Shown here: piece after piece, positions 8,395 to 16,930 of the stretch
How positions within the stretch are numbered: position 1 is the stretch's first letter
How the letters are laid out: every line of letters starts with the position of its first letter
NCBI RefSeq assembly: GCF_016862275.1
Contig: NZ_BOMQ01000103.1
Span: forward strand, 1 to 58,529
Source of the DNA: Actinoplanes nipponensis
Lineage (GTDB): Bacteria; Actinomycetota; Actinomycetes; Mycobacteriales; Micromonosporaceae
Length of the DNA: 58,529 nucleotides
Reading direction: 5' to 3'
Notes under the pieces: model-generated
What the model saw: the letters and a program-made list of their open reading frames with translations, nothing else
Database searches by the model: none
What the model was told of the DNA's origin: nothing
Made by a program: the position numbers and the translations under genes

Positions 8395-9150
8395 TCAGGT
8401 GCCGGTGACCGCGCCGCCCTGCCCCGTGCCGCCCTGCCCCGTGTCGCCCTGGGTCATGCCGTCCGGAAAGCCACCGCCCGGCTGGGTGCCGCCCGGCTCG
8501 CCGGTGGTGGCCAGGTCGGTGTCGATCACGGTCGTCGCCGTCGCGGTGTCGCCCGAGACGCTCGCCACTACCCGGACGGTGTGCCCAGCCCGCACGTCGG
8601 CGATCCGGTCGGCGCCGTTGTCGACCGTGGTCGCGCTGCCGACCACGTACGTCCCACTGAAGCCGTCCGCGCTCTTGACGGTGATCGCGCCCGGGCTGAC
8701 CTCGGACACCGTGCCGGTCTGAGTTTGCTGGGTGACGTAGTTGCCGCTGCCGTCCGACACCACGTACGTGCCGTGCAGCGCTGCCGCCGTACCGCCGCCA
8801 CCACCGGGACCGCCACCCCGGCCGCCGCCGGGACCCGGACCGCCCGCGAAGCCCGGCCCGGCCGCGCCGGCCGGTCCGCTCGCCGCCGCGGCCCCGCCAC
8901 CGTCGTCCGCGCCGGCCACCGCCGCGGTGATCCCGGCCGTCGCCGCCACCGCCGCGACGACGATCCCGGCCACCACGAGCTTCGCCCGGTGCCGGTTGGC
9001 GCCGGGCGGCGGGTCCCCGTTGTCACCGGCGCCGGCGGACAGCGGCGGCGTCCACTCGGGCGGGCCGCCGGGCGCGAGGGCCGGCGGATGCGCGGCCACC
9101 GGATACACGTCGATCACCGTGCGGTCGTCGGCGCGGTCGTGAACAGTCAT
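8395..9150 (-). CDS. Membrane-anchored protein with DUF5666-like beta domain
   Basis: 251 residues. A Pro-rich cytoplasmic head with the basic stretch NRHRAK precedes one membrane helix (about residues 57-78), then a Gly/Ala/Pro linker. An extracytoplasmic beta-rich region of two similar halves follows (GTVSEVSPGAITVKSADGF ... GHTVRVVASVSGDTATATTV), resembling the DUF5666/OB-like repeats found in secreted actinobacterial proteins. The tail is low-complexity Gly/Gln/Thr. Function unknown. The ATG at 9150 has GGGAG about 9 bases upstream. An inverted repeat CTGCTGA/TCAGCAG with a 10-base spacer lies just upstream at 9167-9190. Confidence 0.7.
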   Translation of the reverse strand: MTVHDRADDRTVIDVYPVAAHPPALAPGGPPEWTPPLSAGAGDNGDPPPGANRHRAKLVVAGIVVAAVAATAGITAAVAGADDGGGAAAASGPAGAAGPGFAGGPGPGGGRGGGPGGGGGTAAALHGTYVVSDGSGNYVTQQTQTGTVSEVSPGAITVKSADGFSGTYVVGSATTVDNGADRIADVRAGHTVRVVASVSGDTATATTVIDTDLATTGEPGGTQPGGGFPDGMTQGDTGQGGTGQGGAVTGT

Positions 9151-9267
9151 CGGTACGGGTCTCCCTCTGCTGAACGGGTCCTGTCAGCAGCGTGACCACG
9201 CGGGCTGTGGCCGGGCTGTGCGTGCGTCAGGAGCCCGGTGTGGACCGCCGGGCCGGATAATCGGCGG

Positions 9268-10698
9268 ATGAGCGAGCACAGGGACGTCCTGGTCATCGGC
9301 GCGGGCCTGTCCGGGATCGGCGCGGCCTACCGGTTGCAGACCGAGTGCCCGGGGCGCAGCTACGCCATCCTCGAGGGACGCGAGTCCAGCGGCGGGACGT
9401 GGGACCTGTTCCGTTATCCCGGCGTCCGCTCCGACTCCGACATGTTCACCCTGGGCTATCCGTTCCGGCCGTGGCGGCAGCCGACGTCGATCGCCACCGG
9501 GGAGACCATCCTCGAATACCTGCGCGACACCGCCGCCGCGTACGGCATCGACGACCACATCCACTACGGCCGGCGGGTGGTCAGCGCGTCCTGGTCGACG
9601 GCCACGGCCCGCTGGACGGTACGCACCGCCACCGGCGAGGAGTGGACGTGCTCGTTCCTCTACCTCTGCACCGGCTACTACCGCTACGAGAGCGGCTACG
9701 AGGCCGAGTTCCCGGGCCGGGAGAGCTTCACCGGCGAGGTCGTGCACCCGCAGCGCTGGCCGGCGGCGCTCGACTACGCGGGTCGGCGGGTGGTGGTGAT
9801 CGGCAGCGGGGCGACCGCCGTGACGCTGGTGCCCGCGCTGGCCGAGCGGGCCGCCCACGTGACGATGCTCCAGCGCTCCCCCAGCTACCTGCTCTCCGTG
9901 CCCGCCCGCGAGGACGCGGCCCGCCGGGTCGGCCCGCACGTGGTCCGGGCCCGCAACGTGGTGCTGACCTGGGGTCTCTACCAGGCGTCGCGGCGCTGGC
10001 CGGGGCGGGTGTCCCAGCTGCTGCGCGACGGGGTGGCCAAGCAGCTGCCCCCGGAGGTGCCGGTGGATCCGCACTTCCGGCCCCGCTACGACCCGTGGGA
10101 CCAGCGGCTCTGCGTCGTGCCGGACGGCGACTTCTTCGCCGCGATGCGCGCCGGGCGGGCGTCGGTGGTCACGGCGACGATCGACGCGTTCACCCCGGAC
10201 GGCATCCGGCTGACCGACGGCCGGCAGCTCGACGCCGACGTGATCGTCACCGCCACCGGGCTGACCATGGTGGCGTTCGGCGAGATCGCGCTGAGCGTCG
10301 ACGGGCGGCCGGCCCGCTCCGCCGACCTGCACGTCTACAAGGGAATGATGTTCGACGGGGTGCCCAACCTGGCCTGGTGCGTCGGCTACACCAACGCCTC
10401 CTGGACCCTGCGCGCCGACCTCACCTCCTCGTACGTCTGCCGGCTGCTCAACTATCTGGACCGGCACCGGATCGACGTCGCCACCCCGCGGCTGCCCGCG
10501 TCGGCGCACGACACCGGCGAGCCGTTGATGAACCTCTCCTCCGGCTACGTCCGGCGGGCCGCCGCGGTGCTGCCCCGGCAGAGCGACCGCCGCCGGTGGC
10601 GGATGCTCAACAACTATCTGCTCGATCTGCCCCGGATGCGACTGAGCCGGATCGACGACGGTGACATGATGTTCGCCCGGACCAGGTTGGGAGAATGA
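9268..10698 (+). CDS. EthA/MymA-like Baeyer-Villiger monooxygenase
   Basis: 476 residues, closely resembling mycobacterial EthA along its whole length. Features: N-terminal FAD-binding Rossmann motif GAGLSG, GGTWDLFRYPGVRSDSDM, the Baeyer-Villiger fingerprint FTGEVVHPQRWP (FxGxxxHxxxWP), and the NADPH-binding Rossmann motif GSGATA. These flavoenzymes insert oxygen into ketones and also S-oxidise thioamides and thioureas. ATG 9268 matches the EthA N-terminus (MSEHRDVLVIGAG). Its stop overlaps the SDR start, so the two are translationally coupled; a monooxygenase-SDR pairing also occurs in the mycobacterial mymA operon, which suggests oxidation of an alcohol to the ketone that the monooxygenase then attacks. 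Confidence 0.9.
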   Translation: MSEHRDVLVIGAGLSGIGAAYRLQTECPGRSYAILEGRESSGGTWDLFRYPGVRSDSDMFTLGYPFRPWRQPTSIATGETILEYLRDTAAAYGIDDHIHYGRRVVSASWSTATARWTVRTATGEEWTCSFLYLCTGYYRYESGYEAEFPGRESFTGEVVHPQRWPAALDYAGRRVVVIGSGATAVTLVPALAERAAHVTMLQRSPSYLLSVPAREDAARRVGPHVVRARNVVLTWGLYQASRRWPGRVSQLLRDGVAKQLPPEVPVDPHFRPRYDPWDQRLCVVPDGDFFAAMRAGRASVVTATIDAFTPDGIRLTDGRQLDADVIVTATGLTMVAFGEIALSVDGRPARSADLHVYKGMMFDGVPNLAWCVGYTNASWTLRADLTSSYVCRLLNYLDRHRIDVATPRLPASAHDTGEPLMNLSSGYVRRAAAVLPRQSDRRRWRMLNNYLLDLPRMRLSRIDDGDMMFARTRLGE

Positions 10699-11531
10699 TC
10701 GTGGAACGTTTCGCCTTCGCCGGGCGTACGTGTGTCGTCACCGGCGCCGCCAGCGGCATCGGGGCCGCGCTCACCCTCGACCTGGCCCGGCGCCGGGCCG
10801 GGCTGGCGCTGGTCGATCGCGACGCCGAGGGCCTGGAGCGGGTCGCCGCCCTGGCCCGCGAGCTGGGCGCCCAGGACGTCAGCACGCACGTGCTGGACCT
10901 CTCCGACGGCGGCGACCGGCTCGACCTGGCGGCCGCGGTCGCGGAGCGCCACGGCGGCGCCGACCTGCTGGTCAACAACGCCGGGGTGGCCCTGAGCGGC
11001 ACGTTCGAGCAGGTCAGCATGAAGGACTTCGACTGGCTGCTGGAGATCAACCTGCACGCCGTGATCCGCACGACCAAGGCTTTCCTGCCGCAGCTGCTGA
11101 GCCGCCCCGGCGCCCACGTGGTGAACATCTCCAGCCTCTTCGGCCTGGTCGCGCCCCCGACCCAGGTCGCCTACGTGACCAGCAAGTACGGCGTCCGCGG
11201 CTTCTCCGAGGCGCTGCGGCACGAGCTGGCCGGCCGGGTCGGGGTGACGGTGGTGCACCCCGGGGGCGTCCGGACCAACATCGCCACCAACGCCCGGCTC
11301 AGCGGGCCGGACCTGGACGGCAAGCAGGCCGCGCAGAACGCCGAGTTCACCCGCAAGGCGCTGACCCTGCCGCCCGAGGAGGCGGCCCGGCAGATCGTGG
11401 CGGCCGTCCGGGACCGCAAGCCCCGCCTGGTGATCACCCGGGTGGCCAAGCTGGCCGACGTGCTGGCCCGGGTCGCGCCCGGCCGGTACTGGAGCATCAT
11501 CCAGCGTCAGCTCGACAAGCGCGGCATGTAG
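10695..11531 (+). CDS. Short-chain dehydrogenase/reductase (SDR)
   Basis: About 278 residues, classical SDR: TGAASGIG dinucleotide-binding motif near residue 17, NNAG, catalytic Ser in VVNISS, and YVTSK (Tyr-x-x-x-Lys), then HPGGVRTNI. The C-terminal extension of about 50 residues (LVITRVAKLADVLARVAPG) is typical of mymA-operon-type SDRs that reduce or oxidise long-chain alcohols and ketones. The start overlaps the monooxygenase stop as ATGA. GTG 10701 is an alternative with better spacing (GGGAG 7 bases upstream). Confidence 0.9.
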   Translation: MIVERFAFAGRTCVVTGAASGIGAALTLDLARRRAGLALVDRDAEGLERVAALARELGAQDVSTHVLDLSDGGDRLDLAAAVAERHGGADLLVNNAGVALSGTFEQVSMKDFDWLLEINLHAVIRTTKAFLPQLLSRPGAHVVNISSLFGLVAPPTQVAYVTSKYGVRGFSEALRHELAGRVGVTVVHPGGVRTNIATNARLSGPDLDGKQAAQNAEFTRKALTLPPEEAARQIVAAVRDRKPRLVITRVAKLADVLARVAPGRYWSIIQRQLDKRGM

Positions 11532-11576
11532 GCGCCGTGTCGGTGCCGTGTCAGCGGCCGCGCGCATCGTGGGGGC

Positions 11577-12575
11577 ATGACAGCTGAACTGGTGATCGAG
11601 GCCGAGGGCCTCGTCAAGCACTTCGGGTCGACGAAGGCCCTGCAGGGCGTCGACCTCGCCGTGCCCCGGGGGACCGTGCTCGGCGTTCTCGGCCCCAACG
11701 GCGCGGGCAAGACCACCGCCGTCCGCATCCTCTCCACCCTGCTCACCCCCGACGCCGGCCACGCCCGGATCTCCGGCTTCGACGTGGTCCGCGACGCCGA
11801 GCGGGTCCGCCAGGTGATCGGCCTGACCGGCCAGTACGCCTCGGTCGACGAGGACCTGACCGGCCGGCAGAACCTGGAGCTGTTCGGCACGCTGCTCGAC
11901 CTGGGCCGGGCCGGCGCCCGCCGGCGGGCCGCCGAGCTGCTCGAGTGGTTCGACCTGACCGACGCGGCCGGGCGGCAGGCCAAGACCTACTCCGGCGGCA
12001 TGCGCCGGCGCCTCGACCTGGCCGCGAGCCTGGTCGGCTCGCCCGACGTGATCTTCCTGGACGAGCCGACGACCGGCCTGGACCCGGCCAAGCGCGAGGA
12101 CATGTGGGACGTGGTCCGCTCGCTGGTCACCGCCGGCTCGACGGTGCTGCTGACCACCCAGTACCTGGAGGAGGCGGACGCGCTGGCCGACGAGATCACG
12201 GTGATCGACCACGGCCGGGTCATCGCGCACGACACCCCCGAGGGACTCAAGCGGGTGGTCGGCGGTCAGACCCTCTCGGTGCGCCCCGCCGACCCGGCCC
12301 AGCTCCCGCTCACCGCGGCCATCCTCGCCGAGGTGTCGGCCGGCGCCGAGGCCGACGAGATCCGCAAGGGCATGCTGGCCGTCCCGGTCGCCGACGACAC
12401 GGCGATGACCGAGGCCGTCGCCCGGCTCGCCGCCGCCGGGGTCGCGGTCACCGAGCTGGCCCTGCACCTGCCCAGCCTCGACGAGGTCTTCTTCACCCTC
12501 ACCGGTCGCACCGCGTCCGACGACGACACGACCACCACCACCACCACCACGATCAAGGAAGAGGTGGCGGCATGA
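11577..12575 (+). CDS. DrrA-type ABC transporter ATP-binding protein
   Basis: 332 residues. Walker A GPNGAGKTT, Q-loop TGQYASVDEDLTG, ABC signature YSGGMRRRLDL, Walker B VIFLDEPTTGLDP and switch His in TTQYLEEAD are all intact, followed by the DrrA-type C-terminal domain (LPSLDEVFFTLTGRTA). Together with the next gene it should form a two-gene exporter for a hydrophobic molecule, such as a drug, antibiotic or lipid. The C-terminus ends in an eight-Thr tract encoded by an ACC microsatellite. ATG 11577 gives the expected N-terminus. The ATGA overlap with the permease gene implies coupling. Confidence 0.93.
   Translation: MTAELVIEAEGLVKHFGSTKALQGVDLAVPRGTVLGVLGPNGAGKTTAVRILSTLLTPDAGHARISGFDVVRDAERVRQVIGLTGQYASVDEDLTGRQNLELFGTLLDLGRAGARRRAAELLEWFDLTDAAGRQAKTYSGGMRRRLDLAASLVGSPDVIFLDEPTTGLDPAKREDMWDVVRSLVTAGSTVLLTTQYLEEADALADEITVIDHGRVIAHDTPEGLKRVVGGQTLSVRPADPAQLPLTAAILAEVSAGAEADEIRKGMLAVPVADDTAMTEAVARLAAAGVAVTELALHLPSLDEVFFTLTGRTASDDDTTTTTTTTIKEEVAA
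12531..12550 (+). repeat. ACC trinucleotide microsatellite inside the ATPase gene
   Basis: Six uninterrupted ACC units plus AC, preceded by GAC repeats. They encode a poly-Thr tail next to the ATPase C-terminus. Slippage by whole units would only change tail length, not frame. Confidence 0.8.
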
Positions 12576-13402
12576 CCACGACGCTCAGCACGCCCCGGAC
12601 CAGCCACCCGGTGATGCCGGCGGCGGTGACCCCGAACCCGCGACCGTTCCGCCTCCTGCGGCACTCCCTCGCGCTCGCCAAACGCAGCCTGATCAAGACG
12701 GCCCGGACGCCCGAGGCGCTCATCGACGTCACGCTCCAACCGGTGCTGTTCCTGATCATCTTCGTCTACGTGTTCGGCGGCGCGGTCGCCGGCTCCACCC
12801 ACGACTACCTGCAGTTCCTGCTGCCCGGCATCCTCGCCCAGACCATCGCGACCGGCTGCATCGCGATCGGCGTCAACCTCAACACCGACCTGGCCAAGGG
12901 CATCTTCGACCGCTTCCGCTCGCTGCCCGTGCCCCGGTCGGCGCCGCTGCTCGGCGCGGTCCTCGGCGACATCGTCCGGTACGTCATCGTCACGCTCTCC
13001 ACCCTGGCCATCGGCTACGTGATGGGCTTCCGGATCACCACCGACCCGCTGAGCGCGGTGGCCGGCTGCGCGCTGGCGGTGCTGTTCGCGCTGTGCCTGA
13101 GCTGGCTGCCGGTCTACGTGTCGATGAAGGTCCGCACCCCGGGCGCGGTCCAGGGCCTGATGTTCGCGCTGATCATGCCGCTGAGCTTCGCGTCCAACGT
13201 GTTCGTGGGAACCAGCACGCTGCCCGGCTGGATGCAGGGCTTCGTCGACGTCAACCCGCTGACCCACCTGGTCGGGGCGGTACGGGGACTGTTCCTTGGC
13301 TCGCCGCTCGGCAACCACGTGTGGTGGACGCTGGCCTGGTGTGCCGGCTTCGTGGTGGTGTTCATGCCGCTGGCGCTGCGGGCGTACCGGAAGAAGGTCT
13401 AG
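12572..13402 (+). CDS. DrrB-type ABC transporter permease
   Basis: 276 residues, ABC-2 type permease. Residues 1-45 are cytoplasmic, followed by six hydrophobic segments starting with LQPVLFLIIFVYVFGGAV, and the family motif FDRFRSLPVPRSAPLLG in the loop after helix 2. The segment SWLPVYVSMKVRTPGAVQGLMF and the final MPLALRAYRKKV are typical of DrrB. It partners the preceding ATPase (4-bp overlap) to form a drug or lipid efflux pump of the daunorubicin-resistance type. No biosynthetic gene cluster is adjacent, so its substrate is unknown. Confidence 0.92.
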   Translation: MTTTLSTPRTSHPVMPAAVTPNPRPFRLLRHSLALAKRSLIKTARTPEALIDVTLQPVLFLIIFVYVFGGAVAGSTHDYLQFLLPGILAQTIATGCIAIGVNLNTDLAKGIFDRFRSLPVPRSAPLLGAVLGDIVRYVIVTLSTLAIGYVMGFRITTDPLSAVAGCALAVLFALCLSWLPVYVSMKVRTPGAVQGLMFALIMPLSFASNVFVGTSTLPGWMQGFVDVNPLTHLVGAVRGLFLGSPLGNHVWWTLAWCAGFVVVFMPLALRAYRKKV

Positions 13403-13447
13403 CGGATCGAGCCGCCGCGTCCCCCCGGGCGCGGCGCTCGGTCGCCT

Positions 13448-15598
13448 TCACGCCGTGGTGAGAATGACCAGCTGCTGGGTCGCCCGGGTCATCGCGACGT
13501 AGCGGTCCACCGCCCCCTCGATGCCCGCGCCGAAGGACTGCGGGTCGACCAGCACGACCAGGTCGAACTCCAGCCCCTTGGCCAGTTCCGGGGTCAGCGA
13601 CCGCACGCGGGGCGACGCGGGGAACGACGGGTCGCCGATCACGCAGGCGATCCCCTCGGCGGGCCCGGCCAGCCAGGCGTCGACGACGGCGCCCAGCTCC
13701 GCGGTGGATCCGTGGTGGACCGGCACGCCGCTGCTCCGCACGGACAGCGGCACGTTGGCGTCCGGCAGCACGGCCCGGATCACCGGCTCCGCCTCGGCCA
13801 TGACCTCCGCCGGCGTCCGGTAGTTGATGCTCAGCGAGGCGAGCGCGATCCGGTCGAGCCCGATCCGCTGCAGCCGTTCGCGCCACGACTCGGTGAACCC
13901 GTGCCGGGCCTGCGCGCGGTCCCCGACGATGGTGAGGCTGCGGGACGGGCAGCGCTGCAGCACCATCTGCCACTCGGCGTCGGTCAGCTCCTGCGCCTCG
14001 TCCACGACGACGTGCGCGAACGGGCCGGCGAGCAGGTCCGGGTCGGCGCCGGGCAGGGCGGCCTCGTCGACCAGGGCGTCCTGCAGGTCCAGCTGGCGCA
14101 GGCTGGACAGCACGCCCTCACCGTCGTCGTACGCGTGCGCCTCGATCAGGTCGTCGACGACGGTGGCCATCCGCTCGCGCTCGGTGGCGAGCACGGCATC
14201 GCGCCGGCGGTTGCGCCGCGACGCCTCCGGGTCACCGAGCCGGCGGCGGGCCGCGTCCAGCAGCGGCAGGTCGGACACCGTCCAGGCCCGGGGGTCGCCA
14301 CGCTGGAGGCGGCGGACGTCGTCGCGGCTGAGCCGGGGAGCGCACCGGCGCAGATAGGCGGGCACCGACCACAGGTCGCCGACGAGGTCGGCCGCTTCGA
14401 GCAGCGGCCACGCGCGCTGGAAGGCGCTGCGCAGCTCCCGGTTCTCCAGCAGCGACCGGCGGACCAGGCTCTCCGGTTCGTCGCCGTCGTACTTGGCCAG
14501 CAGGATCGTCAGCAGTTCGGCCCAGACCTCGTCGCGCGCCTCGTTGTGCGGCGTACCGGGTCCGGGCGCCCCGAACGCCTCGGCCCAGTCCTCGGCGCTC
14601 AGCCGGATGTCGGTGTCGCCCGCCGGCACGGTCATCGGTTGCGCCGGCGGCTCCTCGTAGAACGCGACGGCCGCCTCGATGGCGCGGACCAGATCGGCCG
14701 ACGACTTCAGCCGGGCCACCTCCGGGTCGGTCTCCACCGTCGCCGTGGCCCCCTCGGCGACCAGGTCGCGCAGGGTGCAGGTCTGCACGTCCTCCTCGCC
14801 GAGGCTGGGCAGCACGTCGCCGACGTAGGCCAGGTACGGCTCGTGCGGGCCGATGAACAGCACGCCACCCCGGCGGTGCCCGAGGCGCGGGTCGGAGTAG
14901 AGCAGGTACGCGGTGCGGTGCAGGGCGACGACGGTCTTGCCCGTACCGGGGCCGCCGTCGACGACCAGGGCCCCGGCCGAACCGGCCCGGATGATGGCGT
15001 CCTGGTCGGCCTGGATGGTGCCGAGCACGTCGCGCATCCGGGCCGAGCGGTGGCCGCCCAGGCTGGCGATGAAGGCGGAGTCGTCGTCGAGGGCCGCCCC
15101 GGCGTAGCCGTCCGGGTCGAACACCTCGTCCCAGTAGTCGCTGACCAGGCCGCCGGTCCAGCGGTACCGGCGGCGGCTCACCAGCCCCATCGGGTTGGCG
15201 TGGGTCGCGCCGAAGAACGGCTCCGCCGCCGGGGACCGCCAGTCGAGCAGCAGCCTGCGGCCGGTGCGGTCGGTGAGGCCGAACCGGCCCACGTACACCG
15301 GCTCCGGGTCGTCCGCGCGGACCATGCGCCCGAGGCACAGGTCCAGGCTGAACCGGCTGAGCCCGCGCAGGCGGGCGGCCAGCCGGCGCACCTCCAGGTC
15401 CCGGTCGACCGCCTGCCGGCCCTTGCCGGCCGGGGCCCGGCGCTCGGCGTCGAGGCGGTCGGACAGGTCCGCGGTCACCTGCGCCAGGCTCTCGGCGATG
15501 GCCGCGAAGTGCCGCTCGTCGACCGCGATCAGCGCCGGGCCGGCCTTGTGGGCGAGCCGGGCGGGCAGGGCGAACGCGCTGGTGGCCCGGGCGCTCAT
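13448..15598 (-). CDS. helR: RNA polymerase recycling / rifamycin-protection ATPase HelR (HelD family)
   Basis: 716 residues, UvrD/Rep-like helicase fold of the HelD class. N-terminal coiled-coil arm (residues about 25-90), LLLDWRSPAAEPFF, Walker A GGPGTGKT at 215-222, HVVVDEAQELTDAEW (Walker B, motif II), SINYRTPAEV, LAKGLEFDLVVLVDP and VAMTRATQQL. HelD proteins enter the channels of stalled RNA polymerase and release it; HelR members also displace rifamycins and give tolerance. The HelR assignment rests mainly on the 19-bp rifamycin-associated element located 105 bp upstream of the ATG. The ribosome binding site is weak. It is a separate unit from the upstream propeller gene. Confidence 0.85.
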   Translation of the reverse strand: MSARATSAFALPARLAHKAGPALIAVDERHFAAIAESLAQVTADLSDRLDAERRAPAGKGRQAVDRDLEVRRLAARLRGLSRFSLDLCLGRMVRADDPEPVYVGRFGLTDRTGRRLLLDWRSPAAEPFFGATHANPMGLVSRRRYRWTGGLVSDYWDEVFDPDGYAGAALDDDSAFIASLGGHRSARMRDVLGTIQADQDAIIRAGSAGALVVDGGPGTGKTVVALHRTAYLLYSDPRLGHRRGGVLFIGPHEPYLAYVGDVLPSLGEEDVQTCTLRDLVAEGATATVETDPEVARLKSSADLVRAIEAAVAFYEEPPAQPMTVPAGDTDIRLSAEDWAEAFGAPGPGTPHNEARDEVWAELLTILLAKYDGDEPESLVRRSLLENRELRSAFQRAWPLLEAADLVGDLWSVPAYLRRCAPRLSRDDVRRLQRGDPRAWTVSDLPLLDAARRRLGDPEASRRNRRRDAVLATERERMATVVDDLIEAHAYDDGEGVLSSLRQLDLQDALVDEAALPGADPDLLAGPFAHVVVDEAQELTDAEWQMVLQRCPSRSLTIVGDRAQARHGFTESWRERLQRIGLDRIALASLSINYRTPAEVMAEAEPVIRAVLPDANVPLSVRSSGVPVHHGSTAELGAVVDAWLAGPAEGIACVIGDPSFPASPRVRSLTPELAKGLEFDLVVLVDPQSFGAGIEGAVDRYVAMTRATQQLVILTTA

Positions 15599-15702
15599 GC
15601 GGGACCGCCCGGCGAGTTCTCTGTTGACAAAAACCTACGCACTTCGCAGATCACCCATTTCCGCAGCTTCCGGCCTCGGGCGATGATTCTGCGCCGGCAC
15701 CC

Positions 15703-15721
15703 GGGTCTTGCCACAAGCCCC
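15703..15721 (-). promoter_or_regulatory. Rifamycin-associated element (RAE) upstream of helR
   Basis: On the minus strand the sequence reads GGGGCTTGTGGCAAGACCC: arms GGGGCTTG and CAAGACCC around TGG, a 19-bp inverted repeat with one mismatched pair. As I recall it, the published RAE consensus is a 19-bp inverted repeat with a GGGGCTTG arm, a CGG-type centre and a CAAG arm, found before rifamycin-inducible resistance genes including helR. It lies in the 161-bp gap upstream of helR. Rifamycin induction here is inference. Confidence 0.8.
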
Positions 15722-15759
15722 CGGGTCCGATATACGTTAAAAAGGGAGAACGTTAGCGG

Positions 15760-16923
15760 CTAGAAGAACGCGAGACGCTTGCGGTTCTGGCCGTTGATCG
15801 TGGTGAAGTCGCCGCCCGCGGCGATCCCCATCCGGGCGCGGTCCACCGCCAGCGCGCGTACGCCGATCACGCCGTTCGCCCGCGGGGCCCACGAGGTCAG
15901 CCCGCCGCGCCGGTCGATCGCGGCCAGCTTGACCCGGTCGACCGCGCCGTCGGTGCAGGCGCCCTGGCTGCCGTTGCGGTTGGTCAGGCAGGCCCGGTCG
16001 AAGTGCCCGCCGACGTAGACGATCCCGCCCAGCGCGGCGACGGCCACCGTGTCGCCGTCGAAGGTCCTCCGCCAGCGGGCCGCGCCGGCGGAGGAGTACG
16101 CCAGGACCTTGCCGCCCTGCCCGCCGGTGGCCGCGTAGACGCCGTTCGGGTCGGTGGCGAGCGCGTTGACCTGCGCCGGCGCGTTGGGCCGGAAGGTGCT
16201 GAGGACCCGGCCGCTGGTCGCGGAGAGGGCGGCGATCCGCAGCGTGCCGGCGGCCCCGTTGACCTTGTGGAACGCGCCGCCGGCGTAGAGCCGGGAGCCG
16301 GACAGCGCCAGCGCGTGCACCGAGTCGTCGGCGCCGGCCCGCCAGGTGCGGTCGAGGCGGCCCCCGGCCAGGGCGAACGCCGCCAGGTTGGGCCGGGGCA
16401 CGCCGTCGACCGAGGCGAAGCTGCCGGCCACGTACAGCCGGCCGTGACCGGCCGCGAGGGCGTACGGCGCCCCGGTCACCACGTGCGAGAAGGTGCCCAC
16501 CGCGCCGGTGGTGGCGTCGATCCGGGCCAGCGCGTCACGCCGCAGGCCCGAGACCCGGTGGAAGTCACCGCCGGCGTAGACGGCGGACCCGCTGACCGCC
16601 AGGGCCCGGACGGTGGCGTCGGCGGCCGGCGACCAGCTCAGCAGCGTCCCGGACGACACGTCGAACGCCGCCAGCCGCTGCCGGTCGTAGCTGCGCCCGC
16701 CCCAGCCCACGCTGGTGAAGGACCCGCCGACGTAGACAGTGCTGCCGCGGTACGCGACCGCGTACACGGAGCCGTTGAACAGCGGGGCCTTTCCCGGGCC
16801 GGCGCTCACCGCCGGCGCCGGGGCCGCCCCGGAGACGAGGGCGACGGCGGCGGCCACGCCGGCGGTCAGCAGACGGCGGGACGAGGTGCGCAGCGAATCA
16901 CGCGCGAACTGGAAGAAGAGCAC
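15760..16923 (-). CDS. Secreted beta-propeller repeat protein
   Basis: 387 residues with an N-terminal signal peptide (cleavage near VSAGPGKAP). The rest is six to seven repeats of about 50 residues of the form VYVGGSFTSV...R..LAAFD..TG....W.P.AD..VRALAVSG, including VYAGGDFHRV, LYVAGSFASV, LYAGGAFHKV, VYVGGHFDRA and a final GGDFTTINGQNRKRLAFF. This is a delta-60/DUF5122-like propeller. Two Cys (CLTNRNGSQGAC) may form a disulphide. Such proteins are exported, and binding or adhesion is the usual guess. GTG 16923 is the only good start upstream of the signal helix, but its ribosome binding site is poor. Confidence 0.8.
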   Translation of the reverse strand: MLFFQFARDSLRTSSRRLLTAGVAAAVALVSGAAPAPAVSAGPGKAPLFNGSVYAVAYRGSTVYVGGSFTSVGWGGRSYDRQRLAAFDVSSGTLLSWSPAADATVRALAVSGSAVYAGGDFHRVSGLRRDALARIDATTGAVGTFSHVVTGAPYALAAGHGRLYVAGSFASVDGVPRPNLAAFALAGGRLDRTWRAGADDSVHALALSGSRLYAGGAFHKVNGAAGTLRIAALSATSGRVLSTFRPNAPAQVNALATDPNGVYAATGGQGGKVLAYSSAGAARWRRTFDGDTVAVAALGGIVYVGGHFDRACLTNRNGSQGACTDGAVDRVKLAAIDRRGGLTSWAPRANGVIGVRALAVDRARMGIAAGGDFTTINGQNRKRLAFF

Positions 16924-16930
16924 ATCCGGG

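Noticed and set aside
9268..13402. A biosynthetic gene cluster around the monooxygenase, SDR and DrrAB exporter
   Set aside because: No polyketide synthase, peptide synthetase, terpene or other core enzyme lies nearby; the genes are ordinary tailoring-like and transport functions.
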